From Hydnum rufescens UP504 (lineage: Eukaryota > Basidiomycota > Agaricomycetes > Cantharellales > Hydnaceae), in assembly GCA_014904985.1 (NCBI GenBank), contig MU128910.1:548521-612520 (forward strand): DNA of 64,000 bases, written 5' to 3'. Under the pieces are notes generated by a model. It saw only the letters and a program-made list of their open reading frames with translations, was not told the origin of the DNA and searched no databases. Below, piece after piece: positions 49,387-62,700 of the stretch. The number at the start of each line of letters is the position of its first letter. The first letter of the stretch is position 1. The translations under genes and the position numbers were made by a program.

Positions 49387-50284
49387 GGAAGGGAACGGGG
49401 GATGCCGATTCCCACATTCACCTAAGTACATCATCACTCGAAACGCGTTTATCGCAAGGGATACTGCGATATCTTCCACGCCATCGAAGAGTAATTTCCA
49501 CAGAACTGTGTGGTTTGACGGACGAAAATAAAATCACACTTCCTCGTCAGTATCTTTCTTTCCCGTATTCCAGCACTGAATCTCTCTGAGGGACGTCCCC
49601 ATGTTATCGACATATTTTTGCTTGTTCCTACGAATAAGCTGTCGGAGGGCAAAATATCTCAACAGGGTCCCATCGCTGGAAAATTCAGCGACATATGGAG
49701 CCCCATCACCTGCGGCGTAGAACCTGACTGTGTCATACCAATACCAATACAAGCGTAGCTACCCTGGATTTTCCAGCTTCTCTCGACTCCCAGAGTTGTT
49801 AGGCAGAAACACCAGCCTCTATGCAACTTTGTCCAGTCCGAATGAACACACTGTGGCCTGCACTCTAGATGCCCACGAGTCAAAGGCGGGATGATGGAAG
49901 AAAAGAGAATGATGTGTGCTGCACCTCCTCTGTAAGCTGAGGTTCATCTGTGACCCGACAGTCTGCGTCTGGCATTCCAATACCCCGTTCCTGCCAGACG
50001 AATCCAGCAATCGCTCCACCAGTCACGCGTGCCCAACACCGAGTTAGGATCCAGAAAGACGTATTGAGCAGACAGTCACTAAATCCATATTCATTAGGGA
50101 CAGATCCCGTATCCATGCAGAACTAGAAAAATTCAACACTAAATAAGTTACACAAGCTTAACGACAAAGAACGAAAATATAACATGAAGTATACATATGT
50201 GCTAATGAGAAAAGGTACGGGTTATTAAACGAAGAATTAGTCGAGATCTATACTTTATGAATCACCCTAAACTTATCAGTTCGT
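49387..50284. other. Intergenic, no gene
   Basis: 898 bp between NOM1-like start and the next gene's stop. A short stretch at about 49794-49826 (TTAGGCAGAAACACCAGCC) resembles the right end of repeat copy B and may be a remnant. Nothing else recognised. Confidence 0.45.
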
Positions 50285-53200
50285 TTAAATGAATTTCGTC
50301 CTCCGTTCTGAGCATAAGACTTCCGGGGGATCCAGGGGGGGATGTATGAACAAAGCTAGATTCCGTGGGGGAGGCGGCGGGTTGGGGGGAAAGGTGTTCA
50401 TTGGCGTCACGTCGCGGCAATCGCGCTGTCGGTTCAAAAGAACCAGTTCAAGCGCGTCATCATCGATATCATCGTAGGGCGAGCTGTCGTCGGCTGAACA
50501 GGTCGTCAAAGACTCTATAGCTGGACTTTGTTCGTTCATGAGCATCGACATCGTACCGGAAAGATGGGGAAGGAGGATGGACGACGCATCCGACCTCGAA
50601 TGGCGGTGTCGACTTTTAAGCGAGGCTGTCGTCGAAACCACAGTGCCTGCGAGGCGTGCTGTACTTTTGGTGGACGTGGGCGACTGCCTGTCGTGGTCCA
50701 CGGTTGTCATTGGCTTTGGCCGCGTTATTGATGGGGCCAACGATATACGGGACCCATTGGTAGGGCGTTCAGGATATTCGTACTCTGGAGTCATGGGCCC
50801 TATCCGGTTGTTGAATGGCAGTGGGGATCGTCTAGGCGTAACTCTAGAACGGGATATCTCTTCTACTGATGCCGACGGTGTGCGTCGGTCGAGTGTAGAC
50901 AGTTTTCGTTCCAGTTCTACGGCGTAAGCGTGCAATTCTCGGTTCCGACGACGTAGTAGTGCATTCTCGTCCTGTAGTTCAAGAACTGTTCTCTTTGCCT
51001 GGCCCAATGCACTGAGTAGCGCATCAGTCTCTAACTCATGCCTCTCGCGTAGTGCTTGCACTGTATTTGCGGCAGGATTTGAATAAAGAGTCCGTGACGA
51101 TGAGACGGGTGATGCAGGGTGCCCAATAGACGATCCATGCTTAGCATGGTGCAAATGGTCCCCGCTGAACCGGTCGGACGATGATGTGAAGCCACTATTC
51201 GAATCGGATGCCACCGTATCAGACGGAGAGGGTCGAAATGCAGTCTGGAAATAACCATCATTTCCATTGACATTTCCATGCTCTCTGTCCCGTCGCCAGG
51301 CGGCTCCTAGAGAAGTGTGAGTGGGTTTCGGGGCACCCGGGTGCCATGTATTTGGGGAGTGGGAACGCCGAAGTCCCTCGGGGAGAGTATGCGAGTGCAC
51401 TTCCCCATTTTTATCAAGTAGTCCAGCAGCCTGAAAGGCGCGGATAGTTCTTGGGCCAAGCCAATCGGAACTAAATGCGGGCATACCCAACCCAACACGA
51501 CTCCCAGGTCGACTCGGCACACTTTGTGCCGGGGTAGGGGATCGATTTTCCAAAGGTAATGGACGATGGAGGTCGACGCTGTGGCTCCGTCGGGGTCGCA
51601 AGAATAATGGACCCATTGGAGATGCTGCCCTTTCTCCCCGGAAGAGCCCGTCAACCGTTCCTCTACGTGGACGTATATGGGCGGCACTAAGAGACGAATA
51701 GGGGCGGGGAGGTGTAGGGCTATTCGAGCGGCCGCCAGGATACGGCGAGAGACGACTTCTTGGCCTTGGTTCCGGACTGGGGGGATTGTCCACGCCAGGC
51801 GTCACGAATCGTTCGTGATACGGACTAGTTGCACTAAATGGAGACGGAGTCGAAGAGTCCTGCGTGGCTCGATGCCATTCACTGAGGGACGGTCTGCGGT
51901 CTGTGGAAGACCTAGGAAGAGGGGGCCGATCGCTTGGGTGCTCGAGATGTTTGTTGATAGATTGCTGAGGTTTGCGATGGAAGGTGGGAGAAGGTGATGG
52001 AGAAGAAGGGGACAGATCCCGAGTAGAAGCAGATGCAACATGTAGCCTGTGAATAGGAGACACGGTCTGTCGAGAAAGAGGCAAAAGGGATTTCTCACTT
52101 CCATGTTCACCGTCTATGTCCCCATTACGTATAGGTGAATGCTCTGCGGAAAGAGGTGAGACATTCGACCCCCCACTGCCCAATGTAAAGGCCTTTGAAT
52201 TACGGCGAGCGGTATTCTTTTTGGCAGGTGTAGAAGAAAGCACCATAGTAAGATCTCGTCTAGCTGACCCTGCAGAGCGAGCAGGATCGTCTTGACGATC
52301 AGGTTCCCTCGTTCCCCGAGAATCATACTGGTGGGGACTCAAGATCGTGGCCAGATCTGCGTCCATGTGGTGGTCTGATGACTCGCTGCTCGTCACAAGG
52401 ATACTTCCGCCTTCTCGCTCGTCTGGGGTAGCGCTTATTTCATTCCCATTCCCTGGGACTGCATCGGATGCCACGAGCGGGGATGCGTCTGGCAGAGTTT
52501 GGTCTAGCGTCCGGTCGAGAGATAAAATCGACCCTGACTTGGGAATGGGGGGTATGTTGAGATTTGTCAGGGACTCTGATGAGGCGATGTCCACTAGTGC
52601 TTTGCTGACTTGGTCCTCGCTGTTCAGCTCTTGTCCGAATGTGGAGTCCTCGGATGCATCACCAGGATTTGTATCCAGTCCAATCGAGGACTTTCCCTGA
52701 TTCCGAAATATTGGAGTAACCTTTGAAACTTCTAAAGAAGTGTCGGGTTCTGTATGCTCGGAAATGCGGGAGTAGCTTATTCCGACAGAGCCTGAGACAC
52801 GACGACTGGTAATTCCTAGACAGTCACGGCCAGAGATGTGAAATCACAGATAAAGGGTAAGGCAAGAATATTCTCACTTGGAGTGGGCTTCGGGGAAAGG
52901 AGACCAGAGTCGGCGAGGGTATCTGATTCAGAATGGGATTGAGACGAAGGAAATTGGGTATCTGGAGGGGGCAGAGCCAATGAAGAAGTCGGCCGAATTG
53001 AAACCAAGGGAGAAGAAGTTCTGGGTAACCCACGACCAAGCGAAGGGTACAAGTTGGAGGATGGGCCACTCAAACCTTCTGACAGGGTTGGTTCTGGTGA
53101 CGGATCAGAATGTTGGGGGGAAAGGGATAAAGCATCAATCGTCAACACCATGTCCGATGTCTCCCCCGCTTCCATGGCATCATTGGAGCCAGGATAACTG

Positions 53201-53604
53201 GTAACCTTTGGCTTTCCACTCCGCGAGGGGCCGAGCGAGAATTTGGACATTAGGGTGCCTGATGAGGTTTTGGGATTCGAGAGGGAAGGCGATGAAGATC
53301 CAAACGAGAATCTAGAGCGCAGCGAACGAATGTTGGTAGGCAAAGTATTCGAACTTGCGTTTGAACTTTGGGCTGAGGGCAAGTTGAATTCCGAGTGCCC
53401 AGTTATAAATGATCCGTCATCGTCCGAGCCAGACTGCCGCCCAGGATGGACACTGAGAGATGGACGATGCTGCAGGGACAGTTGCGGAAGGGACAGAGAG
53501 CTTGGAATTGAACTTCGGAAGCTCGAAAACGATCTGCGACCGCCGGGCGCCTTTGACTGGACCGTAGCAGGAACGGGTCTTGAGACATCGTCTATACGAC
53601 TCAT
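50285..53604 (-). CDS. Ser/Pro-rich protein with a short coiled coil, function unknown
   Basis: Two exons, 53604-52878 and 52815-50285, joined by a 62-nt GT-AG intron, give 1085 residues with frame intact throughout. The ATG gives MSRIDDVSRPVP. The protein is mostly low complexity: Ser, Pro, Thr and Arg rich, with many SP/TP sites. A single confident helix lies at about residues 830-890 (ALRERHELETDALLSALGQ, then RTVLELQDENALLRRRNREL), a leucine-heptad coiled coil. An FLRPRRSHSVDL patch and an SSDWLGPRTIRAFQAAGLL segment are less disordered and may be conserved. I do not recognise a family; composition suggests a cytoskeletal, polarity or signalling scaffold, which is only inference. It shows no sequencing-type frame break over 3.2 kb. 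Confidence 0.75.
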
Positions 53605-53882
53605 GCAGTGCCGTATTCCTACTTGGGACGAGGTTACCTGCTGAGCAGATATTGATTGGGCTTGACCTACTTTGAACCTCTGAACTAAAAGGTATTTATC
53701 TCCGTCCTAGGTCGCACCCAAACGACGCCAGAAGACCCTAAACCTTTCGAGGGGACAGCCACAAACAACTAGCTGGGATGCAGCTGCGTCGTAACAGGAT
53801 GTCTCTTAGAATTGGGAATTACTTTAAACGGGGGTTCCCGAAGCGATTGATTACGACCGCGCTTACATAATGAAACTATTTT

Positions 53883-54926
53883 AATGGCCCTTCAAGGAAT
53901 CTGCATATAGAGAGCGAGAAACACAATGAAAATAGCCACACTACCTCCGGGACTCCAACAAGGAAGAGGAAATGGCCCGAATTCGACCGCTGGCTGATTT
54001 ATTTGTTCTATCCCCACACCTGGGAAATCTGTCTGGAGGAACCTCTCAACCCAGTTCGTTGGGAATGTTATAGAGCAATCAATAATGAGAGTATTATCAA
54101 GGTCGTTCAAATCATCTGCGTCTTCTTCGACAATGCGGGCATCCAAGGGACGATTAGAGGGACCAAGGGGAAGATGGTTCCCAGGAGTGAAAGATGTTTG
54201 GTGATCGATGGTGTAAGTTTGTGATGGGACGAGGGCCTGGACTGGGGGGATCGGTGTTTCCACAGTGATCAAAGGATGTAATACTGGTCCAGGTGGTAGG
54301 GCTAGGGTCTGATGCCGTGCTCGCAAAGTGGATGGAACTGAGGCTTCAGGCAAACTGAGACGAGCTCTTTTGGTGAAAGAAGTCGGTGAGAGAGGATATT
54401 CGTAAGCAGGGCCGTTGTTTTCGCCGGACGTAATCGAGTTATCGTTCTCGGTACTCTGAAGGTGTGGCAAAAGCGAATTGAAATCCAGTTTGGCCTGGGG
54501 AAGAAATATTAATAATAAGCTAATACCTAATATATCTTGGATCCGAACCTTGGACAAGTTGTATTCGGATCCCGACTGGGAAGAACTAAGAGTGGAGGTA
54601 GAATGTAAAGCCAGACCAAAAGCATGATGAATCCTGTTGCCAGATGACGAGGCCCGGCTCGAAGGACAACGGGAAGATGATGAAACTAGAGAAGGCTGTG
54701 GGAGCACGGTCAGTAGTGAGATCAATGACAATATCACATCACATACATCACATGAAGAGCATACCCGAGATGATGTGCACGGGCTGAGGGTTGTGCCCGT
54801 CTCCGTCCATACAGGAATTGATGCGGGCGTGGGAATGGTGGGACGGGAAACAATGCCAAGTTTGCGCAAGAAGCGAGAAAGACGCCTAGATTTACGACCC
54901 TTGTTGGGAGGAGTAGAGGGGGGCAT
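53883..54926 (-). CDS. Hypothetical Ser/Pro/Thr-rich protein
   Basis: Start at 54926 (MPPSTPPNKGRKSRRLSRF, a basic N terminus). The raw frame is open, but three stretches look like retained introns: one around 54765-54695 (starting GTATGCTC, ending CCACAG), one around 54549-54497 (GTTCGG to CCCCAG) and a last one just before the end that would give the C terminus SLKGH with stop at 53883-53885. Spliced, it would be roughly 290 residues, rich in Ser, Pro and Leu, with an acidic region (EEDADDLNDLDNTLIIDC) near the C terminus. No domain is recognised. It lies head to tail behind the 1085-residue gene on the same strand, and its start is 387 bp from that of the zinc-cluster gene on the other strand. 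Confidence 0.55.
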
Positions 54927-55313
54927 AGAGGGCTATGCAATTGTAAGAGACGGGGGAGGGGGGATAAAAAAAGAAGGGGACGCACATGGGGAGGAGTAGC
55001 ACGCTCAAACACAATTCGGGACGGCATGGTGTTGCTGATGAAGATAAAAGCAGGAAAGAAGTGGGGCGAGAAAATGAAAAATGGGCGCTTCTTATGTGGA
55101 CACTATTTGGGCGAGGACTAAAGAATGGAAGAATGGTCCGAGGCAGACGGAAATCGGATGCGGTCCAATCTGTAAGCAAATCTAGGACCCTGCAAACAGG
55201 TGCTTGGGCGCCTCGCAGGAGAGTACCCCATTAGGTATATTCATGAGGCAAACCCATGTATTGCACCCAAATTTGGTCCGATTGGCCAGAGCAGTGCGCA
55301 AAATTCTAGAAAA

Positions 55314-58079
55314 ATGGAACCCAAACATATTCACACAAGAGCCTATCGCGGTCCACAGCCAGCAGGTAGGAAGTGGGAAGAGGTACGAGCACTTTTTTGT
55401 CCTTGGAGGCATCACGGATGCTTTCTCGCCCGCCGCCCAATTCAACGCCAGCTTGAGCAATTACTTAACCGCCCTTCGGTTCATCCCACCCGAGCCATTC
55501 TTCCCCCCTCCACCCTCTCCCCTCATGCCGCGAGCTCCTCGAGCAGACATAGATATCGGGTCTCCCCATCGCCCACTTCTAAGAAGAAGGCGCCCTATTT
55601 CAAGTCTGGCGCAGAGGTCAGCGGGGCTGTGAAAGAAAAGCGATCTCGTGGGAAGGACGGCTGCTTGACATGTCGCATGCGCAGGAAGGCAAGGCATTAC
55701 TCTCCTGCTCACTCTGTTCCCTCAGGTCCTAAGCCATCCAGAATATTAGAAATGCGAAACTGAGCGCGGGCCCGACGGCTCCTGTAAAACGTGCACTCGG
55801 CTCAAATTGGAGTGCCTTGGTTGGGGCGCCAAACGTCCTGAGTGGATGAGGGTGTGTCCTCTTTCGTTGCTCATGCTTTCTTGACGTGCTTACCTCTTCC
55901 TTCAGAACAAGGACCTCGTCGAGCAGAAGCTGTCCGAGGTATCTATCGAGAATCATGCTTTAATGAAACAGCAGCAGTAATACCCTATCCTCATGTTGTG
56001 ATAGATAAAGGAACAACTCACTGCCCAAGGCCAAGTCCGAGGTGTCCCCAAGAGTGGCGATAGGGAAAAAGACAACAAGAACAAAGAAAAAGATCGCAGC
56101 AAAGACTCTGGTGATCAGCTCGAACGTCACCCTCGAAAACTGGCAATTAGTCCCTCTCGCAAACGGCCACTCGTACCTTCTGAACCTGTCTTGGTTCCCC
56201 CCGCATCTCCTCTCTCCCATCCCAGCCCCTCGCGAAGCAATCCCGCTTATCTAAACTCTCGATATCAAACTCGCTCTCCAGCTATCCCAAACTCCAGCCT
56301 AGCTATCCACACTGATTCATCCACCGCATCGGACGATTCAGAAGATGCCAGTCCCTCCACGTCTCATCTATCCACGACCGAGCCCACAAGCACCATTAGT
56401 ACGCCCAGGCTATTTTTGACGGACATACATGCACCTTACCTTGTTTGTTTTCTTTAGACCTCGATGGAATGGACTCATTGCTGAGCTCGCTTGTTCCCAT
56501 TGCCCCGCCATTCCACGAAGACGTGGATCCAATGGCCCTCATCCAGGGCTCCGCTCTCGATACTTCAAATTCCCTCATGTCCTATTCTACCTCCAACATC
56601 CCAATGCCTGGCGGCGATCTGTATGATATACACCAAAACCCATATTTCCTCGACATGAACGAACAATTTGACCAATTGATCGCACTCGGCGTGTCGGAGA
56701 ATGTGGCTTACGGCTACATTGTTCAAAGCGTGGAGAGTAGCATCCCTCTTGGTCCGGAATCGTTACCAGCCCCGTATTCTCCCCGGATCCGGAGCATCAC
56801 CCCCCAATTACCAAGTCTTAGTCTTAACCAAGAGGACCTCATTTTCTACTACTTCTCTCGCGTCTCTCGGATGCAGTATGTATTTGATCATGGGTCCATG
56901 GATACCATGCATACTTTCATCTCCCGCAACCCACAAGGTCCTGTCGCTAGTTCCATCATCGCTCTCTCTGCTTTACACGACGCCCGCATGCGTGCGGCCG
57001 AAGGGCTCGAGGCCGGTAATCTTCGCACCGCCAACTCACATCAACTGTACTTTGAACGGGCGGAGAATCAGCTTATGGCATCTATCATGAGCGGCAAGGG
57101 CCTCACCGAAGCCGACGCGACCGCTGCATTGCATTTGGTGTCATGGTGGCTTTTCCAGGGCGGTCATGGTCGTTGGGCCGATGCCCTTAAAGTTGCAGGG
57201 GATTGGTATGAGCTCGAGAGCGGGGTCTTTGGATTCGATCCTCTCGCGGCTCTCCGCCGGATGAGACCCGAGGGCCGATTTGCCGCAAAGACGACCATGT
57301 GGTGAATCCAATGTCACTTCTTTCAAGTCTTAACTGGTCGTACTAACGCCTTAATTATGTGCAGGATGGATATTCTATCAAGTATCACTCTTCTCCAGCC
57401 ACCACGCTTCTCTTCACTCTATCAGCATCTATTGAAGAACTATTCTGGTGAATCAGGCATCTTTGGGACCACTAATGGCTGCCGTGACGTTGTCATGTTC
57501 ACCCTGGCCAGCATCGTTGATCTCGAGTATCGCAAAACCCAGGAAGTGCAGCGGGAGATGACTACCTTCGAGCAGAACATGTGGCGAGCGGACTTTATAT
57601 GTCATGCCACTGCCCTACGAGAGAATCTGAATGCCATTAACTGCTCGGAGTCTCCAGTTATCGAGGTCTTGGATGACGAGCATAATTCAGCCGAGACTAG
57701 AGGATCATATGTCACGTCCGACGTGTTCCGACATGGTGCTTTGGTCTATCTCAGCACCGTGACAAATGGTTACTCTCCTTCCACGCCACATACTATGATC
57801 GCGGTGGCATCGACGATGAAGGCCCTTCAGGAGCTTCGGCCATCACCCATCGATCGCAGCCTCGTATTCCCAATTTGTCTTGCGGGATGCATGACTGATG
57901 ATCCGACGCAACGCGATTTCTTCCGTTCAAGGCTCGTTGTACACTGTAATCCAGTGGGGAACTGCTCCCGCGCGCTGGAACTGATGGGGGAGGTATGGAG
58001 ACGAAGAGACATGACAGGAAGGCCCGTAGCGTGGCGAGACGTCATGAAAGACATGAACGTCGAGCTACTTCTCGTCTGA
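55314..58079 (+). CDS. Zn2Cys6 transcription factor with fungal-specific domain
   Basis: Nuclear DNA-binding regulator. Exons: 55314-55688, 55750-55851, 55906-55938, 56005-56398, 56458-57301 and 57365-58079, 820 residues. The zinc cluster is formed across an intron: DGCLTCRMRRK joins KCETERGPDGSCKTC and ends TRLKLECLGWG, giving six cysteines in normal spacing with basic residues between. That intron (55689-55749) starts with GCAAGG, so it is a GC-AG intron. A short linker and coiled segment (LVEQKLSEIKEQL) follow, then a basic, Ser-rich region and the fungal_trans_2-like middle domain (from about residue 300: LNQEDLIFYYFSRVSRMQY, SIIALSALHDARM, ADALKVAGDWYELES). The ATG at 55314 is the first in frame, but an upstream exon is possible. 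Targets are unknown. Confidence 0.87.
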
Positions 58080-59300
58080 TACGACCATATTCATGATTTT
58101 AATTTGCTCTTTCTGCTTCCTGGATGGTGATACTGATGGTCTTCCTTTTTCCCCTGTCCTGCTGTGTACTTCATCTCTCAGTGTTGAGGCGTCGATTTGC
58201 TGCGCCGGCACTTGCCCAATATCTTCTGTTTGGATGTTCCCTTGCATATCCCTCTGTTTCGGATCCTGTTCTGCCATTGCATCGTCCCCTCCGGTCGCCG
58301 TTGCTGTCGTTGATCTATTCTAGTTTCTCTGCTCGCTCAACCTAGCTTTGTTGCTCTGCATCGCTTCGCATTTATCCATTCATCTCCCGCAGCTGGCTGG
58401 ATCTCTAACATTCCAGATCCTTGCGAATGCTCATATACGTTCATGTTGATTATTGACTTGCGCGTTCTTTGTACCAATGATATGTAATATTCCTACCGTG
58501 GCTCACCTGAGGAGTCCTGAAATACACCAGGGGAACAGATGTGAGTATATGGTGATCTCATGCATTACGTTGATAGCATTCGAATCCCACAAACGAGACG
58601 CCACGTTGCTGCCCAGTGTGCGTGCACGATCAGTAATAGCACCGAATACTTTTGCGTAAGACATAGCCCTAAAAGGCTGTACGACCTTGCTAGGTCTAAA
58701 GAAGATCGTGTCGACACAATGGTAAACGTTCGACGACTAGGCTCTGTTTAGGGGGACTTGACGTATCGGAGGTGCTGAAGGGGAGGAACGTATCCTTATG
58801 GAAAATACAGTGCAGACCATCCGAAGTTGACGGGGTTGAAGTAGGAATCACAGATTCCTCTGTCGTGGTACAGTTGGGGAGGATATTGGGACCTCAACAA
58901 GCGCCCCGCATAAGCCGTTCAAAAAGATGGAAAACAGCCCAGAACAGTCCGATATAGTCATTCCAATGCTAATGCCACATGGTTTTTTTTTTTTTTCACG
59001 AAAAGAATCGACTGCGCATGCATCAAGTCGGAGGGTGGAGAACTTTTTCAATTATCCGTAAGCTCTTGCTCTACTAAAGTGTATCGTGTTTCAAGGTTTG
59101 AAGCTCTTGGTGAGCCCGTTACAGAAAACGGATCAACACAGGATAAGGGAAGAAGGGCCCATTCGTGGTTAGGTACGTGTTTAAGGACATCGTGGATGAG
59201 GGCAGGAGTGTGAAGCAGTGGGAAGCAGGGAATCAAATAAAGACGGACGACCGGATCTGCCCGTCTCACGGTTTCTGTGGCCTATTTTCAAAGTTCAAGT
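58080..59300. other. Intergenic, no supported gene
   Basis: Holds the 3' flank of the zinc-cluster gene and the distal upstream region of the J-protein gene. A run of about 15 T lies near 58982-58996. Short open frames on both strands show no domain. Confidence 0.5.
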
Positions 59301-59309
59301 TCTGACACT

Positions 59310-59323
59310 TGAAGATTCTAGAT
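59310..59323. promoter_or_regulatory. Candidate heat-shock element
   Basis: TGAAGATTCTAGAT contains alternating GAA-TTC-GA units at five-base spacing (nGAAnnTTCnnGAn), the HSF1 recognition pattern, with the last unit imperfect. It lies about 400 bp before the ATG of the J-protein gene. A nearby AGTTCAAGTTC adds two TTC units. A chance match is possible. Confidence 0.35.
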
Positions 59324-59525
59324 AACTCCGATCAGAGAAAGGCAATAGGGGCATTTGCTGCAGGCTCTAGCCTTGTCTCTCGGTTCGCGGAATTATGCAC
59401 GTCCGACACGTGTAACTGGCCTTGAGGTAGCCTCATGTCTATGGGTCCAAATACGAAGGCACTGGAAAGGCACGTTATATGCGCGTTCTGCTGCCTATTA
59501 AATCCCCACCCGCCCTATATCTCCG

Positions 59526-59531
59526 TATAAA
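59526..59531 (+). promoter_or_regulatory. TATA box candidate of the J-protein gene
   Basis: TATAAA within CCGTATAAATCC, 190 bp before the ATG at 59720, would place the transcription start near 59555 with a leader of about 165 nt. Confidence 0.4.
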
Positions 59532-59719
59532 TCCTCTATCGCACTTCCTCTGGCACTAATCCGTCCGTCCTACTTTACCTACTGTTTACCGATAACGCAC
59601 GATTGCATCCCTCAGTCATACTTTGTCCCGTCAAGCCACCTTCTGGACACCGGTGACCCAGGTCGTCTCCCGCGAGAATCGTTCGGCGTGTACACGCAAT
59701 AACCATTAACACTCTAATC

Positions 59720-62700
59720 ATGTTGGAGACACCAGCCCGACCACAACTCATCCCTCGCGACTACTACCAGGTCCTTGGGGTGCCCAGAGATGCAACCCCC
59801 GATCAGATTAAGCGTGCGTACAAGCAGCTGGTATGTATATTTGACCAGGTCCTTGCGGTTCCCTTCCTGACCTGGCGCCAAGGTCCACCAGTGGCACCCT
59901 GATCGTCATCTGACCAACAAAGAAGAGAAGGCAAGGCGATTCATGGAGGTGAATTATGGCTGTACGATTGTGGATCGTTGGTTTTGGACTCATGAATCCT
60001 TCCATTAGGCACATGAGGCGTATACGGTTCTCACAAACCCTGATAGTCGTGATTTGTACGATCAAATCCATGATAGCCCACCTTCACCGAAGGCGAGCCC
60101 CCCCAAAGATCTTCATCCTTCACCTAATACTCCTACTCTCGGTCCAACTCCATCGGATGGGCGTCTTCCGACGTCTCCAGGGTCGGCACACCCCCAAATT
60201 CCTCCTGCCCCAGGGCTTCCTAGTACACATCAATCTCTTGACACCAATCTCGCAGGGGCTTCGATTTGGACCAGACGGTTCTGGGGAATCCTGGGGGTGA
60301 CACCGCCGCAACTACCCCTAGGGTCCTAAATAACGAGGTCCCCGGCGATTCCGTACCCCCTACTCCAATCTCTACTCCAGGCATCAATGATACCCCTGGA
60401 GTAACTACCCCAGTCGTCGACCCGTCGACTCCTGACAATGTAAAGAGTCCAACCGGAAATTTGACGATCACACCCGATGACTTAAACACCCCAACTGATT
60501 TAACGAACCTTGCGGACAATCTAAAGAGTCCTACCGACGGCCTCAAAAGCCCGGCTGACGATCTCAAAACTCCCTCCGACGGTCTCAAGACCCCTAGCGA
60601 TGGCGAAAAGACGCCCAATATCAAGACTCCTTCAGATATCCCCTCTACCCCGACAAATCCTGCTGCCGATCCGGATCATATTGTAAAGGGGCATTCAGGT
60701 GGCACTCCTCTGAACGCAGCCTCTCCCACCGACGAGAGTCCTGAGGATAGTCCTGCCCTCATCGTCGACGCGGAAAATGGCACCCAGGATGATAAGGCGC
60801 ATGCACCGACGCCGCCTCATGACGCCGTGGTCACAAAGGATGCAGAGGCGAAGAAGCCCGACGAAGAGGAGGCCGCCGCACAACATTCTGGCCCATCCCC
60901 CGTCGTTTCGAATCCAGGTCCGGGCACCCAAGATCCTCACACGGCTCCCCTTACCCCCGTCGATCCCACGAAGGTTGATGAAACCCCGGCTCCCAGATCT
61001 GATGCCCAGCAAGCTCCTGAGCCTCCTGCGGGGAAACAGCATGATGCGTCCGATCTCGATGTGACCCTGGAAGCCTCGCCGCCTCCTGTCAAGAAACGTG
61101 AGGTCTCCCGTGGGCGGAGCCCTGCCCCGAAAGATCTCGGGACTGTGTTCGACACAATTGGGGATTTAATTGATTCCACAGCGACGCGACCTCAGTCCGT
61201 TGCCAAGAAATCCGCGCCGGAGCTTGACGATGAAAAGGACACCAACGATGATGACGATTTCGACGTTGATGATGCTGATCTGGCTTTCGAAACGAAATCG
61301 AGAACTGGACCAATCACACCCGCCAATCCTGTAGGTGAGTTGAAGACAGCAGATAAACCTATCGGCGATTTCCCGACAGATAGCATTCCTCCTGGTGACT
61401 CTCCCATCGGTGACGCCCATGATCCACCTTCCGACGGCATACCTGGTGGCATTCCCTCTGACAAAGCACCGCCTGGCCATGGCGCCTCCGGTCAGCCTCA
61501 TGGCAATGCACTTTCAGCAGCTGACGTGGGCTCGTCCGTTGCTCCGCCTGACAAACCTGCGGACTCACCCATCGATCCTCCCCCGACCACGCCTTCTGAC
61601 CCTGCGCCTACAACTCCCAGCTCGACGCTCCCAGTCGATTCGAACACCACTACACCCGCTGATCCAGGCCCTGCTACCCCAGCCCATTCAGGTACCGCGA
61701 CGCCAGCCGATCCAATCACACCTGCAGACACTGGAACGCCAGCTGAGCCCACTCCACAGCCAACACCTCGACCCCTCCATAAGGGTGATGAACTTCCTGC
61801 TTTCCATGCAACGCCGGCGCCATCGATGACGACTGAAGCCACACCACGCATCCCTCCGATTCCCCCCGTCCAAGAGTCCGTACCTCAGACCCCTGCAGCG
61901 TCGGCTCCATTGACGGACACCAGCAAGTAAGTCTTCGCGATCATCTTCCTTGTAATTGAACCACAATATAGATTGTTATGTGATAGTTTGAATACTCCCA
62001 AGTCTCTAGGTCGTGCGCGATCCGTTTCTGCACTTCATCGCGATGATCGGCTTTCCGGAAGTGGGAAGCGATCAACATCTGCTGGCCCTCCTCCCTCCCA
62101 GCCAGTGGCCCCCGCTCAGACACGCACGCCTACCCCCATAGACCCTCCCCAACCTAAGGCTCCTCCAAAAGACCCAAAGAGTTCCGTCTCCCCGCCGCCG
62201 ATCCCACCCATCACTACCGCAAATGGGATGGTTCCAGCGGAGTGGCATTATCCTCTACACGTATCGCTAGAGACATTGTATTCTGGGGCAAAGCTTAGAT
62301 ATCGAGTAACGAGGTACCTTCTTTCCGGGCAGACCCAAGAATCCTACGTTGGTGGGTCCTAATTCTGCAATCCTCATCTACTGACATATTCCTAATGTAT
62401 GGGTATCTGGGCAGACATCGAAGTGAAGCCGGGTTGGCGCAAGGGCACCAAGATTCGCTTCGCCGGTCTGGGGAACGAAAGACAGCCCCCTCTTCCCCCG
62501 CAAGACGTCATCTTCATCGTGGACGAGCTCTCTCATCCGAAGTTCAGACGTGAGGGGTCGAATTTGTTCACTACCATTGATATTTCCCTGCTCGAGGCGT
62601 TGTCGGAATCGAGTCATGTCATACCAGGCCTCGACGGGAAGGATATTACGGTTGACATTGATTTCGCAGGAGAGATTATTCGGCCTGGCGATGTCTCGCG

